Source: Agelas oroides
Taxonomy: Eukaryota; Porifera; Demospongiae; Agelasida; Agelasidae
DNA length: 64,000 nucleotides
Assembly: GCA_949130485.1 (NCBI GenBank)
Contig: OX422191.1
Coordinates: 6,387,754 to 6,451,753 of the forward strand
Direction of reading: 5' to 3'
Shown piece after piece: positions 9,611-20,825 of this stretch; the first letter of the stretch is position 1; the number at the start of each line of letters is the position of its first letter. The notes below the pieces were generated by a model that was given only the letters and a program-made list of their open reading frames with translations, made no database searches and was not told the DNA's origin. Position numbers and translations under genes: made by a program.

Positions 9611-10704
9611 CATTTAATTTTACTCAAATATTGAAATTATGCTCCCACGGTTATTTGTGATGTTATGCTTGAAGGTAAAAATTGTAATGACTCCAGTGAA
9701 CTTCTCGAAGAGCGGCTAGCAGCTTTGCTGAACATGTGCTACAGAAAATCAAGGGTGCTTGTGTTCATACTAAGACAAGAGCCATTGAAGCCACCTTTGC
9801 ATCATCAGTGGTGACAGGGGATGACCATGTGTACAACTGAAAACCTTGGCAGTGGCCAACAAACGAGGTTATATAGTGATTTTGTGTGTACATGTCTACA
9901 AACACACTCAATGATAGAGCTATACCAAAGTTTGTATAGAGAGCAAAGCTTGGGTCCTAGACACGAAACAGTCTAGGAGATTGAGAAACGAGGGGCTTGT
10001 AGAGTAATTTAGTGCAGACAATAATGCTTTAAATAACTTAGTTGGAAGCGAGACTGGGATCACCAGTTTTGTGTGATATTAGAATCAGTTGGAACTAACC
10101 CACTAAGAATACAAGGATGGTTTGGGAGGACACAGAGGAAGTAGCTAGGAGAAAAAGCTGAGACAAATACAGTTCAGAAAGTCATACTTTTTCTGAGATG
10201 ACTCAGCGGTGGTAATACCATTTTCCAAGTAAACGAATTTGTTGGTGGTTGTTTGAAGAGAACAGTGGACAGTTTGGGATTACCTTGGTGTATGAATTTG
10301 GGAAGAGAAATTGCATAGAAAGTTTCTCTTAGTTAGAGTGCAACCTCAAAACTTATTAATTAGTGCAAACATAAGCAAATTAAAACTTACAAAAGATGCA
10401 TGTACTTTCAAGTGTCATTCAACATAGGATGGGTTTGGTATTCAGACACTCCCTTTTGAACTGTCACCTGATGGATGGACTCCTTTCTGTCTTGCTCATG
10501 TTGGTATCAAAAGACACCAACCTAGAAGGTGTGGCACACAACAAAACTGATGCAGTTATGATGCAGCTGCTTCAGGCTTTTAACTTATGCAATGGATTTC
10601 ATTGCACATGCCCTGTCAGCAAAGTATAGCTACAAAGTTTCTTCGTCCGTGCTCTGTGTTTTGTTGTTTCTCCACAGACATGTCTACTAGTGTATTCATG
10701 GAAG
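9611..10704. other. no recognisable gene
   Basis: A 77-residue plus frame at 10396-10629 was examined; it resembles no family I can name. No other structure was seen. Confidence 0.4.
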
Positions 10705-10774
10705 CCTAGTCTCATGCCAAGGCATTCATGCCCACCAGCGACGAGGATTGTGGATGGCTGGGCATGAGACTAGG
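10705..10774. mobile_element. 70-bp miniature inverted-repeat element
   Basis: CCTAGTCTCATGCC at 10705-10718 is matched exactly in reverse complement at 10761-10774. The end resembles the TAGTCTCG ends of the two 323-bp MITEs in this window, but a relationship is not shown. Confidence 0.5.
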
Positions 10775-10944
10775 AGCAGCTTCTGGTCTTACTGAGCCCT
10801 GGTAGGTATGGTTTAATCATACTGCCAAGGGTGCAATGATTCAAGCTCTATTGTTTATGTCACAAGCTCTGTTCTTTATGTCACCTACCTTGAATATCCA
10901 ACATACAACAGAAGAATGTGGACTATCTCAGTGGCAAACACATT

Positions 10945-11335
10945 CCACTATTTGTGACAGCAGTACTCATCTTCATCTTCCTCTTTCTTCCTTACACTCC
11001 CCTGCTTCTCTTTGGTCAGTGGTTGCAGGCCATTTCACACCTGAAGCTTTTCTCGTGAGTCAACAATGCCAGGCTGAAACCATTTCTGGATGCATACCAT
11101 GCTCCCTACAAAGCCAAACATCGCTACTGGCCTGGACTGCTGCTGGTTCTTCGCTTTGTTCTCGATCCTTCTAGTGCTTGCCCTTGAATTCAATCCTCAG
11201 TAACAAACCAGAATCAACCTGCTAGCAATTCTAGTGGGAAGTGGGGTTATTGCCATATGGGCCTGGACTAGTGGTGGGGTCTACAAAAATTGTTATCAGT
11301 GGTGTGGTCGACATTGGCATGCACGACTTGAGGTG
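10945..11335 (+). pseudogene. Decayed fragment of the beta-helix/multi-TM family (C-terminal membrane region)
   Basis: Translated in pieces, this stretch gives FLFLPYTPLLLFGQWLQ, then DAYHAPYKAKHRYWPGLLL, then a segment ending near VYKNCYQWW. These align in order with the late transmembrane part of the gene at 25.7-31.8 kb (LPYTLLLFLGQWLQ, DTYHAPYKPKHRYWIGLLL, KVYKNWYLN). Several stops and frame changes separate the pieces, and neither the beta-helix nor the first membrane segments are present. It therefore represents a dead, 5'-truncated paralogue. Its sequence around 11275-11305 is almost the unit of the 28-bp minisatellite at 18.4 kb. Confidence 0.7.
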
Positions 11336-12086
11336 CTCAAATTGGAGGAGCGGTTGGAAACTCGATACTTAGGAAAAGCCTCTTTGAAACATTTCTGACA
11401 GAACCAGCCTTCATCACTGGAGCCAAGTCTGGTGAAATCCTCATTTGGCATGCTGATACAGTTCGTGTGGTATCAGTAGTACCGTACCGATGACTCACAA
11501 AAGAAATACCGCACTGATTTGAGCGAACTGACGTCCATGACTCCTCCTCTGCCTCCTCCAGCCTGCACAACACCAATTGCTCATCCTCGCTCTTCAAGAT
11601 CGTCTACGCCAATTGTTGCAGTCTTGTCCTGAATCTCGAATCTCGGAGCCTACGCAGCCTCCTGCAAACGCGATGTAGATTGCACTTTGTGAAATCTGGT
11701 TCCGTGCCTCTGGGTGAGCTCAACAAAGAGCAGTTGAAGTGTTGGATGACATTGAATAGAGGCAATAGGTATTCTCCCATTTACGCAGAGAAGCACGCCA
11801 CCACCGCGACGATTTCAGTCCCGTCTAATTATATAGTAATTAGGTATGAAGATCTCACAGTCGGTAATCGAGTCGTCGTCTTCTTAGCATTGGACTCTAT
11901 TACCGCCCTCCCTCTTCCGTTCACTCTCTAACCGAGCTAAGGTCTGCTGTGTTTCTTGGAGAGCTCAACATCAACCTTCCGTCCCAATCTCCCCTCTCAC
12001 AAGACATCTTGTCGGCCATGCTTGCTTTCCATCTACACCAAGTAGTGTCTGAGCCCACTGGGGTCTCCTCTCTTCTCTTATAGACC

Positions 12087-12706
12087 TAGCCTGGTACCCG
12101 GCGCGGAGGAAGAGCGCCTGGTACACACTGATGCGCTTCCGGTTAATTAAATATGGCGCAACCATTCTGTTAATGTTCATACATAACATTTCTCATGTTT
12201 TTGTCTAGTTCATATTCTGCAGTTTTTGCCCTTGCCAAGCCCAAGTTTTATACTTGTTCATCTTGAGTTCTGGGGTTCGTCTTCTGTATGTACATGTATC
12301 TATTTCACTCGAAATGAAGTTGGTTTCCCCCCCCCCCCGCTCACGTTTATGACGTTCACACTGTTTAGGGGCGTGTGCTCTGACGAAATTTAAGTAGTAA
12401 AGATCCTGTCGTGGCCCAGTTAGCGAAAATGGCATCGTTGTGCCGCCTTTGCCGATCCCCTGTGGCTTATAGCCACCATAGAGTAGCATTGTTTGGTAAA
12501 AAGGCTAGCCAGGAAAGACTAGCGTCAAGGATAAGTGCTCTGTTGGATATAACGTTTACTATATCGAGTCCGAACTGTGACGTCACATGACACGGAAGAA
12601 TCAGAAAACAGTCCGGAGTCCCCACATTTTGGGGAGATTAAACGCATGCGCAAACAGTGTGTACCAGGCGCTTCTCCGTTTTTTGCGCGCGCCGGGGACG
12701 AGGCTA
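12087..12706. mobile_element. Mutator-like (MULE-type) non-autonomous element inserted in the LINE
   Basis: Starts TAGCCTGGTACCCGGCGCG and ends with the imperfect reverse complement, CGCGCCGGGGACGAGGCTA. A second inverted block (GCGCCTGGTACACACTG against CAGTGTGTACCAGGCGC) continues inward. TTATAGACC (12078-12086) and TTATAGACT (12707-12715) flank it as a 9-bp target duplication with one mismatch, the length typical of Mutator-like elements. The 620-bp interior carries a short CxxC reading frame. Confidence 0.65.
12429..12590 (+). CDS. Short CRLC zinc-finger-like exon carried by the MULE-type element
   Basis: ATG followed by 53 codons beginning MASLCRLCRSP, then HHRVALF and a short helix LASRISALLDI. 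A CRLC start with a following L-rich helix resembles the first half of ZAD-like (zf-AD) domains that open with CR.C, but the second Cys pair is not in this frame. It may be a first exon whose continuation was left behind when the element captured or lost sequence. It could be the 5' exon of the parent autonomous element or a captured host exon. It ends in TGA, and no downstream exon is recognised here. Confidence 0.4.
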   Translation: MASLCRLCRSPVAYSHHRVALFGKKASQERLASRISALLDITFTISSPNCDVT

Positions 12707-12714
12707 TTATAGAC

Positions 12715-13037
12715 TAGTCTCGTCCCCAGACCCCACCCTCTAACGAGGAGAAACGGTCTGGTGAACCAAGTCGAATTTCTTGGGCTAGCGTACACTTTTG
12801 CGACAACGTAACCTAGCAACGATCAAAATATTTTGCGGCCAACCCGCTCAAAAAAGGTACGGATACTCGAATGCAGATGAAGAAATTTTACCGTTGTGAG
12901 GAAAGTGTTACGTAATAACTACCGATCTCGCAATCTGATTGGTCATTACCCGTTTTGGGTAATAAGCCCAAGAAATTCGACTTCGTTCACCAGACCGTTT
13001 CTCGCCGGGAGGCGGGCGCGGGCGGGGCACGAGACTA
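12715..13037. mobile_element. MULE-type MITE, copy 1 (323 bp)
   Basis: Ends TAGTCTCG...CGAGACTA with long inverted arms (about 80 bp) that include AAACGGTCTGGTGAACC and CGAATTTCTTGGGC. A perfect 9-bp duplication ATTATAGAC flanks it (12706-12714 and 13038-13046). It lies directly against the 12087-12706 element, inside the LINE endonuclease region. A second copy of identical length, in the opposite orientation, is at 20503-20825. Confidence 0.85.
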
Positions 13038-13511
13038 ATTATAGACCACGTCTATGTCTCCAACACCTCTTTTGCGAACTCATGCTTCACTACACCAGCC
13101 ATCGGCAACTCAGACCACCGGAGCATTACTACTGTTCTGTCCAGACACTAACCCCCCGCGATTTTCGAATTCGGACGCGGTTTTTACGGAAATACGTATA
13201 CTTCCGTGTTATCAGGTTTGACTTTAACCCCTAGGCCACTACAGATCTTTTGTAACTGCAACGAAGGAAAGCTGGGCGGGTCTGGGAACGAGGCTGACTT
13301 ACGTACTTGCAAATAAGTAAAGGTATATGAGAAAAGTCCTGTGTGGCTAGGGTGGCTCATGATTGTAAATTATTTACTCTAGCCAATGAAACATTTATTT
13401 TGATGATGGTAACTGTGGTTAGGATCACTCATGATCGTAAATTTCTTGATTACTCTATCCAATGAAACATTTATTAATCCTCTGCGCGTAGCGAGGGTTA
13501 CAGTACTTGGT

Positions 13512-13528
13512 CTGTGTGTGTGTGTGTC
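13512..13528. repeat. (TG)n microsatellite
   Basis: Short TG run within the sequence following GCGCGTAGCGAGGGTTACAG, inside the 13158-16316 element. Confidence 0.8.
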
Positions 13529-13808
13529 TGTTACTCAACATCTCAATTTTCACGCGATTATTCGTGCCACAAAAGATACTAACCTTCTCAGCGGCGGATG
13601 AAGGTCGAAAATTTTAAGCGATTATCTCTGAAGATGTTTCGTTGCGAAGCTAGAGCGTTTCCTGTTGGTACGGCTACATGATAAGTCGGCCATTTTTTTA
13701 CTCCACGGGAAAACGCGCATGCGTATGAATCTGGACCACGTGGCTAGCGGCCATTTTGTTCTCACTTGGGAGAGACGTAGAGTTCGTTATTGGCCATTGG
13801 CAGTAAGT

Positions 13809-14011
13809 ATGCCTCCAACAAAGGTATGCCCGCACTGTAAAGCTGCTGTAGCTACCTGTAAGACGGAGGACATGTGAACGCTGTGATCATGTCTTTCGAT
13901 CCAAACGAAAAGCTTGCGAGAGAAAGCTATGAAACGTATGAGAGCCGAGTAGAATCAGATAGTGTGAAATTAGCTAGGAAAGCTACACAAGGAAAACGCA
14001 AGCTACTGTGA
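13809..14011 (+). pseudogene. Broken N-terminal CxxC...CxxC exon of a probable transposon protein
   Basis: ATG at 13809 reads MPPTKVCPHCKAAV in one frame. A shifted frame then gives TCERCDHVFRSKRKACE, and another gives ESDSVKLARKA near the end. Two CxxC pairs followed by a basic FRSKRK stretch look like one small zinc-binding module. I associate this start with high-copy, transposon-linked sponge proteins, but that association is from memory and unchecked. At least two frameshifts show it is not functional. Confidence 0.4.
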
Positions 14012-15228
14012 CTCGGACAGAAAGGAAGGGTACATCTGCACACTTTGATCAGTAGTATATAGCACCCTGGTAGGGTGAACAACTGTTGCATGCTCTCTGC
14101 TGGATCTCTAACACAGCAGTACTGTCGTTCACTGCCTGTTTATTAAAACTCCTCCCCGTCTCAATCAACAGTTTTCCACTCATGACCACAATGTAGTCTT
14201 GGCAACTGCAAATTCATTAGAGAACACTACTGCAAGACTTACTATAAGTTGCAAAGTTTCATGATTATTGCTAGTAAATTCTGCAAGGTTGCTTATACTC
14301 AGAGCACTGTGGAAGGGGCACAGTACTCCATCACTGGCAGTAGATACAAGTACAAATGTCTTCCGCATTCAATTCTTACTAGACATCTCACCACCATTGA
14401 GGTGAGAAGTACAGTTTGATGTTACCTTGTTCTATTTTCAAGATAGGCTAATACACAGTAAGCTATAGCTCTGTCCAGGTGTGCAGCACCAATTCAGAAG
14501 AGAATAAGGTAAGCAAGCTAATAAGGGCTGCATTCATTTTAAATGTCGGGTACAATGGCCTGTATTCAATGTTGGGAAACATTACTTGTGAGCATTGGTG
14601 AGCTGACTGTTGAGCTGCATGTTGGGGTAAGTGGGATCTATTATATCCTCAGCTCAGTTTTATCTTATCAGTTTACATAGTTGCCTACGCTAAAAATTAG
14701 CAACATTTTAGATTCATATCGATCTGCATGCTACTATGGCAGCGTGACACATCTTTTCCAATCCATTCATTAGTATTGTGTCCATACTGCATGCATCAAT
14801 GAGAATGTGAATCAACAAAGTTAAAGCCTCATGCACTTATACATAGGTATGTACCACAACAAAATTCTGTGAAGGCAAAGTAATCTGGTGAGTAGTAACA
14901 TTGACAGTTTGCTGTCATGAAACCCCAGGATGGATCAATCTTAACATCAAGATTGTTGTTTGGGGATCACCTGTTGATAGCGATAAATAGACTATGTTCA
15001 GTTATCCATTGTTACAGTGACGTTGATTGCTTGAAAATATTATTGCGGCGTTAATATTTCCTAGAAATTTTATCGCCATGTGTAACTTTTTTTAGCCTTG
15101 TTCCCAGAAGAATAATACACCGAATACACCGAAGAACATAAAACAGGGCAGGCCTGGCAACAAGGCAAACTTTTTTGTATAAAACATCGCCACCAGAAAA
15201 TTTGATTGCTCACAGTTTCAAGGAGTGA

Positions 15229-15285
15229 ATGACTCCCCTTGTCAGTGACTCCCCTTGTCACTGACTCCCCAGTCACTCACTCCAA
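15229..15285. repeat. Imperfect tandem repeat of AGTGACTCCCCTTGTC
   Basis: Three to four diverged copies of a 16-bp unit. No coding meaning seen. Confidence 0.7.
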
Positions 15286-16354
15286 GGAGCTCTGATTCCC
15301 CTAGATCAGTGGCTCTGTGTGAGTGACTTTTACCTACTGTAGGAAAATGTATAGATACAGGTAGATGCAAAGAATTGGTACACAGCAAGAATGTTTAACT
15401 TCGCTCACACTGAATATTCGACTTACTACAAGGGTAAATCACTATCTCAATACTAGGTTAACAAATGGGAAGCTCTCAAAGAAGAACCTGTGGCTTCTGT
15501 AGCAGAATTTATTTCGAGGTTGATGTGCTGAAACTTGGCCGTACTGCAGTTAAGGGGTACGTACAATTTGGAAGAAATGAAAAAATCATTGAATAGCTAT
15601 TGCACACCAAGCCTGGAGAGAGCTACAGCTTACTGTGCATCAGCCTTGCTCATCAAACTAATGCAAGATGGAACTCATCAGCATCAAACTCTACTTCTTG
15701 CTTCAATGCTGGTAAGATGTCGTAACAATCAAACTTTCGCACATGTATGATCCCTTTATTATACCTTTCAAGACCACCAACAATAGTACTAGTGAAAGGT
15801 TGATGCCAGTGACAGAGTACTTGTACCCCTCCTACAGTGATTTGAGTACAGCAACACTGCAGAATTTAGCTACCACCATACATTAGATCTATTATGAGAA
15901 TTTGCAACTTACACTTAATACAGTACAGATCATCAACATGAGAATTCTAGTACAGTTGTCAGGACTACAATGCTGGGAATGACGTTGATCGCAGAGATGA
16001 GAAGGAGGGGTGATCCGGCATTTATCAAATCAGGCACTGGAGGACAGCACTGGCAGCACTGCTATGTTGGAGATCCAGTAGTGAGTAAATTTTTATGCCC
16101 AGTTGCTCACCTCTCCACGAGGCGCGGTCTGCTACCATTCAAAGCGTGTGGAGGTAGCTACCATAGTAGAGCTTTCCACGTTTCCATGTGTGTGTGCAAG
16201 CACATCTGCGGTATAATCATGCAAACAGGCAAGCGTACAGTAGGGGTTAAAGTCAAGCCTGATAACACGGAAGTATACGTATTTCCGTAAAAACAGCGTC
16301 CAAATTCGAAAATCGCCCCTCCCCTTCTCCCTGAGGATTCGCACTCCGACTGGG

Positions 16355-16992
16355 GTAGGTACAAAACCTGGACTCTGGACTCTGGACTGGACCGTGGACT
16401 GGAATATGGACTGGATTATGGACTCGATTTCGGACTCGACTATGAATGCTGAATTGCCCAATGAACAGTAGAAACGGACATTTGTGCAACAAGACTGGCT
16501 GGATGGTTTAAGCCATCACTCTGCTCATACAACCTCCCAGCTCAGCTGGTTGGCAACGACTCATAGGAGGTAAATTATAAGCTTTAGTGGGCAAGAAAAT
16601 CTACAGAGATCCAGCTGGCAGTCGAACTTGGGTCCTTGTGAATACTAGTCAGATGCACCACTGAGCCACTGGACTCACAGCGGAGAAGTAGAAGCAAGCC
16701 TTGCAACAGCCAGGCTGGAAGCCTCAGTGACTTCAGCTGATGGGTACAATTCCTATACACCACCTCAGCCTCTTGTTCTATCTCCCAACGCATTGTCTAG
16801 ACCATAAACACTCACTACGTTTGGCACAAGACTGCAAGTGATCAAAAAGTGGATGGTGGGAAGGCCTGGAAATGTGAGGTTAGTTCGTAGGTTCTGCTTT
16901 CCAGTCTAAAATCAAGTCCAGAATCAAGTCCATAATCCAGTCCTTAGTCCAGTCCATGGTCCAATCCAGAGTCCAGGTTTTGTACCTACCTG
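16355..16992. mobile_element. Foldback element inserted in the LINE
   Basis: The left arm starts TAGGTACAAAACCTGGACTC and continues as CTGGACT-type repeats (to about 16443). The right arm is its reverse complement (about 16905-16988), ending GAGTCCAGGTTTTGTACCTA. TCCGACTGGG (16345-16354) and TCCAACTGGG (16993-17002) flank it, a 10-bp duplication with one mismatch. Removing it rejoins LINE codons on either side. The arms are built of short repeats, as in classical foldback elements. A SINE lies between the arms. Confidence 0.7.
16590..16685 (-). mobile_element. tRNA-derived SINE, minus strand
   Basis: On the minus strand, TGGCTCAGTGG (A box) is followed by AAGTTCGACTGCC (B box), with a partly paired acceptor-like stem (TCCAG/CTGGA). 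It differs in sequence from the SINE pair at 2.8-3.1 kb. It is nested in the foldback element. Confidence 0.55.
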
Positions 16993-18427
16993 TCCAACTG
17001 GGAGAAGACTAATGAGCAACTCGCCCACAGACTCCATGCTGAAACTTTCCCTGAACCTGATGTCAATGCAGTCTGGAAGTCTCAGTTCCTTTCGGTTATG
17101 TCCAGCTGCATTCCATCAAGAGTTGTCACCATCAGGAAGTCTCTCCCCTGGCTAAATACAGACATTATCCGACTACTGAGGAAGCGAGACTACTTCCATC
17201 GGCTTGTCAAAACAACCAACTCTGAAACCATCTGCAGAAAGTACTGTCACTTCAGGAATGTGGCTGTTTCCACAGTTTGCAAGGCCAAACACTCATTCTT
17301 CATGTCTATGTCCTCCTTGATCCGATCTCCCAAGCAGTTCTGGTCTGACTACCATTCTCTGATGCCAAATCATGAATGCATGCATTCCCCATGCACACTC
17401 TTACATATGGTACCATCTCAGCCAAGTCCCCAACAGCTATAAATGCCAACTTACTAAACTCCTACTTCTCTAGCTCCTTCTCTATTCCACCAAGTCAAAC
17501 CTCCATATTTTCCCCGCCTACCCCCTTAGCTCTTACCCCAACCTGTCAACTATCGAATGCACACAGGTGGAAGTTGAGACATTGCTGAGTCCCCTCAAGG
17601 TTAAGACTTCCACTGGCCCTGATGGAATAGCTTCCCACACACTCAAAAACATGGCATTCTCAATATCATCTTCACTCCACAAACGATTCAATCTGTCAAC
17701 TGGCCACTTCCCCACAGACTGGAAGACCTCGAACATCACCCCTGTCTTCAAATCTGGGGCTAAAGGCTCAGTCTCTAATTATAGAGCTATTTCCCTACTA
17801 TCATTACCCTCCAGTTGCTTGAAGGTATTGTTCACAATAGGCTCCTGTACCATCTCATCATAAACTCCATCCTCTCCCCCAGATAGTTTAGAGGGGTTTG
17901 CAACAAAATGGTGCATGAAGCGATGGCAGTCCCCTCAACTCTTAGTCATCTCAGATTTGAACTGGCCTACCCTCTGCTCCCACTGTTCTGGGCAGAAAGT
18001 TCTGCTATATGCAGGCGCATAATCAGAAACAAATCCATCATTTCTACATCATCATATTTTTCTGCCCCTCCTTATCCTAATCCTAGGACCTACCTCCCTC
18101 CACAGTTCATGTTCCTTTTGCCATAATGAATCATCCTTTTTTGTATCTGTTTTGTAATTTGTGGAACAGCCTCCCTGAGGAAGTGGTCAGTTTAGCATCT
18201 TCTTGTTCATTTAAGGCTGCTTTGTTGCAACTACCATCATTCTCTCTATGATGTGTTTTTTATCAATTTTATCTGATTTTTTACCTTGCTCTGCGTGCAC
18301 ATGTGATTAATTAATTCAGTACTTTTTTCTCATATCTTCTTATTTCCTGGTCAGTCCAGTATCACTAGCATTGATTTGCTGTTTTGACTGTGCCCTTGCT
18401 TCTGCATAAAAGTGTTTAGAAAAAAAA

Positions 18428-18657
18428 ATGTTATCAGTGGTGAGGTTTACAAAAAATGTTATCAGTGGTGAGGTTTACAAAAATTGTTATCAGTGGTGGG
18501 GTTTACAAAAATTGTCATCAGTGGTGGGGTTTACAAAAATTGTCATCAGTGGTGGGGTTTACAAAAATTGTCATCAGTGGTGGGGTTTACAAGAATTGTC
18601 ATCAGTATCAGTGGTGGGGTTTACAAGAACTGTCAGTGGTGGTTTTTACAAGAATTG
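18428..18657 (+). repeat. 28-bp minisatellite, eight units
   Basis: Units read TTGTCATCAGTGG then TGGGGTTTACAAAAA. Six are exactly 28 bp, one is 34 bp (internal ATCAGT duplication) and the last is 25 bp. All three forward frames stay open because the unit has no stop and its length is not a multiple of three, so those open frames are artefacts. The unit closely matches 11275-11305 in the membrane-protein pseudogene. Confidence 0.95.
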
Positions 18658-19618
18658 AATCAATAACAACTACACGATAGAACGTATATTTCAGGGGCGT
18701 CGGGAGTACGCGCGCCGGAAAATTTGGCCTCATTAATTATTCATAATTTAGTACTGTAGCTGGTTCAGTGTGAATCGAGTTCAGTAGCTGGTAGGGGCTG
18801 GTTCAGGCTGTCAGTGACTGTGAGGCGCGATGATATATAGTTCAGTAGCAGCTGCACTTTCCACGCGTGCTAACAAGTAATAAAAACTAATAATAATAAT
18901 GATTATTACGTTTTACTAAGTATTCTTTATTAAATCCACTAATTAAAATGGCGAATGTCAGCTAAAATATTGGTAGGGCACTTGCCCTACCTGCCCTACC
19001 ACCGCCACATCACCCACACAATGCATACCTCAAGTATGGAATGAGTAGCGCTTATTACAAAATGCCATCTTCAAATACGTGACATCATCATCTACCTTTC
19101 TGCTAGAAACAACAATATACACATCAAAGGATTGATCCTTCCTTCCTGCCTTCTCACCACTGCAGTCCATCAATCAGTCCTTCTCGGTTTAAGCACTCCG
19201 AGGGTGCCATCTAAATGCGCAGGGCCTCCTTCACCAGTAGCTCCTGTCCCCTGCCGTTGTCTAGCAATGATGTATCCCAGACCTACCAAGTCTCATGCAC
19301 AAGCAATATTCGCCATGCAGTATGAATATTAAAGCGAGTGTAGCTACAACTAGTGAGATGTGACATTTTAGATAATTCATCGTGAAATTACTAGGCACCT
19401 TAACTTATGTTATCCAGTTGTCTAGCTGTGGATTTCAGCCCCTCCAATCTCGGATGTTCTGCTAAACTAGCTTAATCACTGCACAAATGGGCAGTGTTAC
19501 CCCCTTATTTTAGGCCCTGGTGTACTCTCTCCAAACGCCGTTGGTGTATCAAATTACGTCATTATGACATCATCAAAACGTTGATGGAAGTCATGGAACC
19601 TACGTTGACGACGTCCTT
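18658..19618. other. no recognisable gene
   Basis: Low-complexity tracts (TAATAATAATAATG near 18.89 kb) and possible transposon ends (GGGGCGTCGGGAGTACGCGCG near 18.69 kb), but no matched partner was found. Confidence 0.4.
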
Positions 19619-20502
19619 AGAGGCGCACAAACAGGACAGCCGATCAACTGTTTACTCTACCTGAAGATTTACAGACCGTCACAAATAACCGCTTCGAAAG
19701 CATAAGTCCACATATCTTGAATGGTAGGTCATACTGAGGGTATTGTTGAATGTCAGCATGAACGATAATGTTTGCTTATATGCTAGTTCATTTATACTTC
19801 ACTGGAACTTTTGTCCAGCATTTATGATCAGTTAAATGTCCCTTTTGATCAACTTGAAATTTCTCTATAAAAGACAAGTTGTATAAATGTTCCTTTTCAC
19901 ACACAAGCACTGTATTATCTACTGTTGCTTTCAGTGACACAAGTGACCGGGCTCTATTTGTTTGCCTCATCTACTCATCTATTCTATACTACATTCTTAT
20001 GCTAATTAGGAAGTGAGTGTTTCATAATGTCGTTTTAAGTGTCATGTACAAGCAGTGGTGCTATAAAAAGAAGGAACAGCATCTGCTTTACGTCCTTTGA
20101 AGGTCACCCCTCCATGAATCATAACTATATGAGATTTTGGATTCTATATCATGGCTCCCGACAACATATCATATAGAAGCCCTTACAAGCAATAGAACCA
20201 TCTGCCAACATCTGCTCTGACTGGGGTAGCAGTCTGTCAAACTTGTTTTTATATGTTGATGTCATAGCAAGGTACAGTTGTAGGGGGACATACTAGTTGA
20301 GATATACAATAGGCCTGGAATTTATCTTCCTGCTATTTCTTGTCACGTTTGTAGCTTTTATAGAACCCAGGATACAGACGGCACTCGATCAATCATTGCC
20401 AATCTCCACCCACCAAAGTAAAGCACTTGAAACTAACAAATCCCTGAGAGGCATTGGCTAATTCTGCGATTTTTTTTTTATCAAGAGTCCTTGCCTATAT
20501 GT

Positions 20503-20825
20503 TAGTCTCGTGCCCCGCCTGCGCGTGCCTCCCGGCGAGAAACGGTCTGGTGAATGAAGTTGAATTTCTTGGGCTTATTACCCCAAACGGGTAATGACCA
20601 ATGAGATTGCGAGATCGGTAATTATTACGTTGCACTTCCCTTACAACAGTAAAATTTGTTCATCTCCATTCGAGTATCCGTACCTTTTTTGAGCGAGTTG
20701 GCCGTTAAATGTTTTGATCGTTGCTAGGTTACATTGTCACAAAAGTGTGCGCAAGCCCAAGAAATTCGACTTGGTTCACCAGACCGTTTCTCCTCGTTAG
20801 AGGGTGGGGTCTGGGGACGAGACTA
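20503..20825. mobile_element. MULE-type MITE, copy 2 (323 bp)
   Basis: Same element and length as 12715-13037 but inverted. A perfect 9-bp duplication CCTATATGT flanks it (20494-20502 and 20826-20834). The matching position in segmental copy B lacks it. Confidence 0.85.

Larger units (their letters stand above)
13158..16316. mobile_element. 3.16-kb element with 76-bp terminal inverted repeats
   Basis: GCGATTTTCGAATTCGGACG... at 13158-13233 matches the reverse complement of 16241-16316 with about four mismatches in 76. The pair interrupts the LINE between its endonuclease end and the WEKTNEQL block. No clear target duplication was found. The interior holds a Zn-finger remnant at 13.8 kb and repeats. 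A possible retroelement gag-like stretch (WEALKEEPVASVAEFISRL) lies around 15.47-15.53 kb. No transposase is recognised, so it is either non-autonomous or a composite made by two smaller insertions. Confidence 0.5.
11800..18250 (+). mobile_element. Non-LTR retrotransposon (CR1/jockey-like LINE) ORF2, shredded by later insertions
   Basis: Pieces in order: endonuclease part with YYRPPSS and an LGELNINLP block (about 11890-12086); DHVYVSN and GNSDHRSI (about 13041-13150); a few codons around 16317-16354; WEKTNEQL, the linker LPWLNTDIIRLLRKRD and RT start (16993-17860); and the 3' end LWNSLPEEVVSL (about 18120-18250). RT motif 1-2 is visible as STGPDGI, FPTDWK, and SNYRAISLLS. The catalytic YADD region is missing, probably by deletion between about 17,865 and 18,000. 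The gaps between pieces are exactly filled by the DNA elements listed below. Frameshifts occur. The extreme 5' end is uncertain. Confidence 0.75.

Noticed and set aside
18428..18680. Open frames across the 28-bp minisatellite
   Set aside because: All three frames are open only because the unit lacks stops; no start context or domain.
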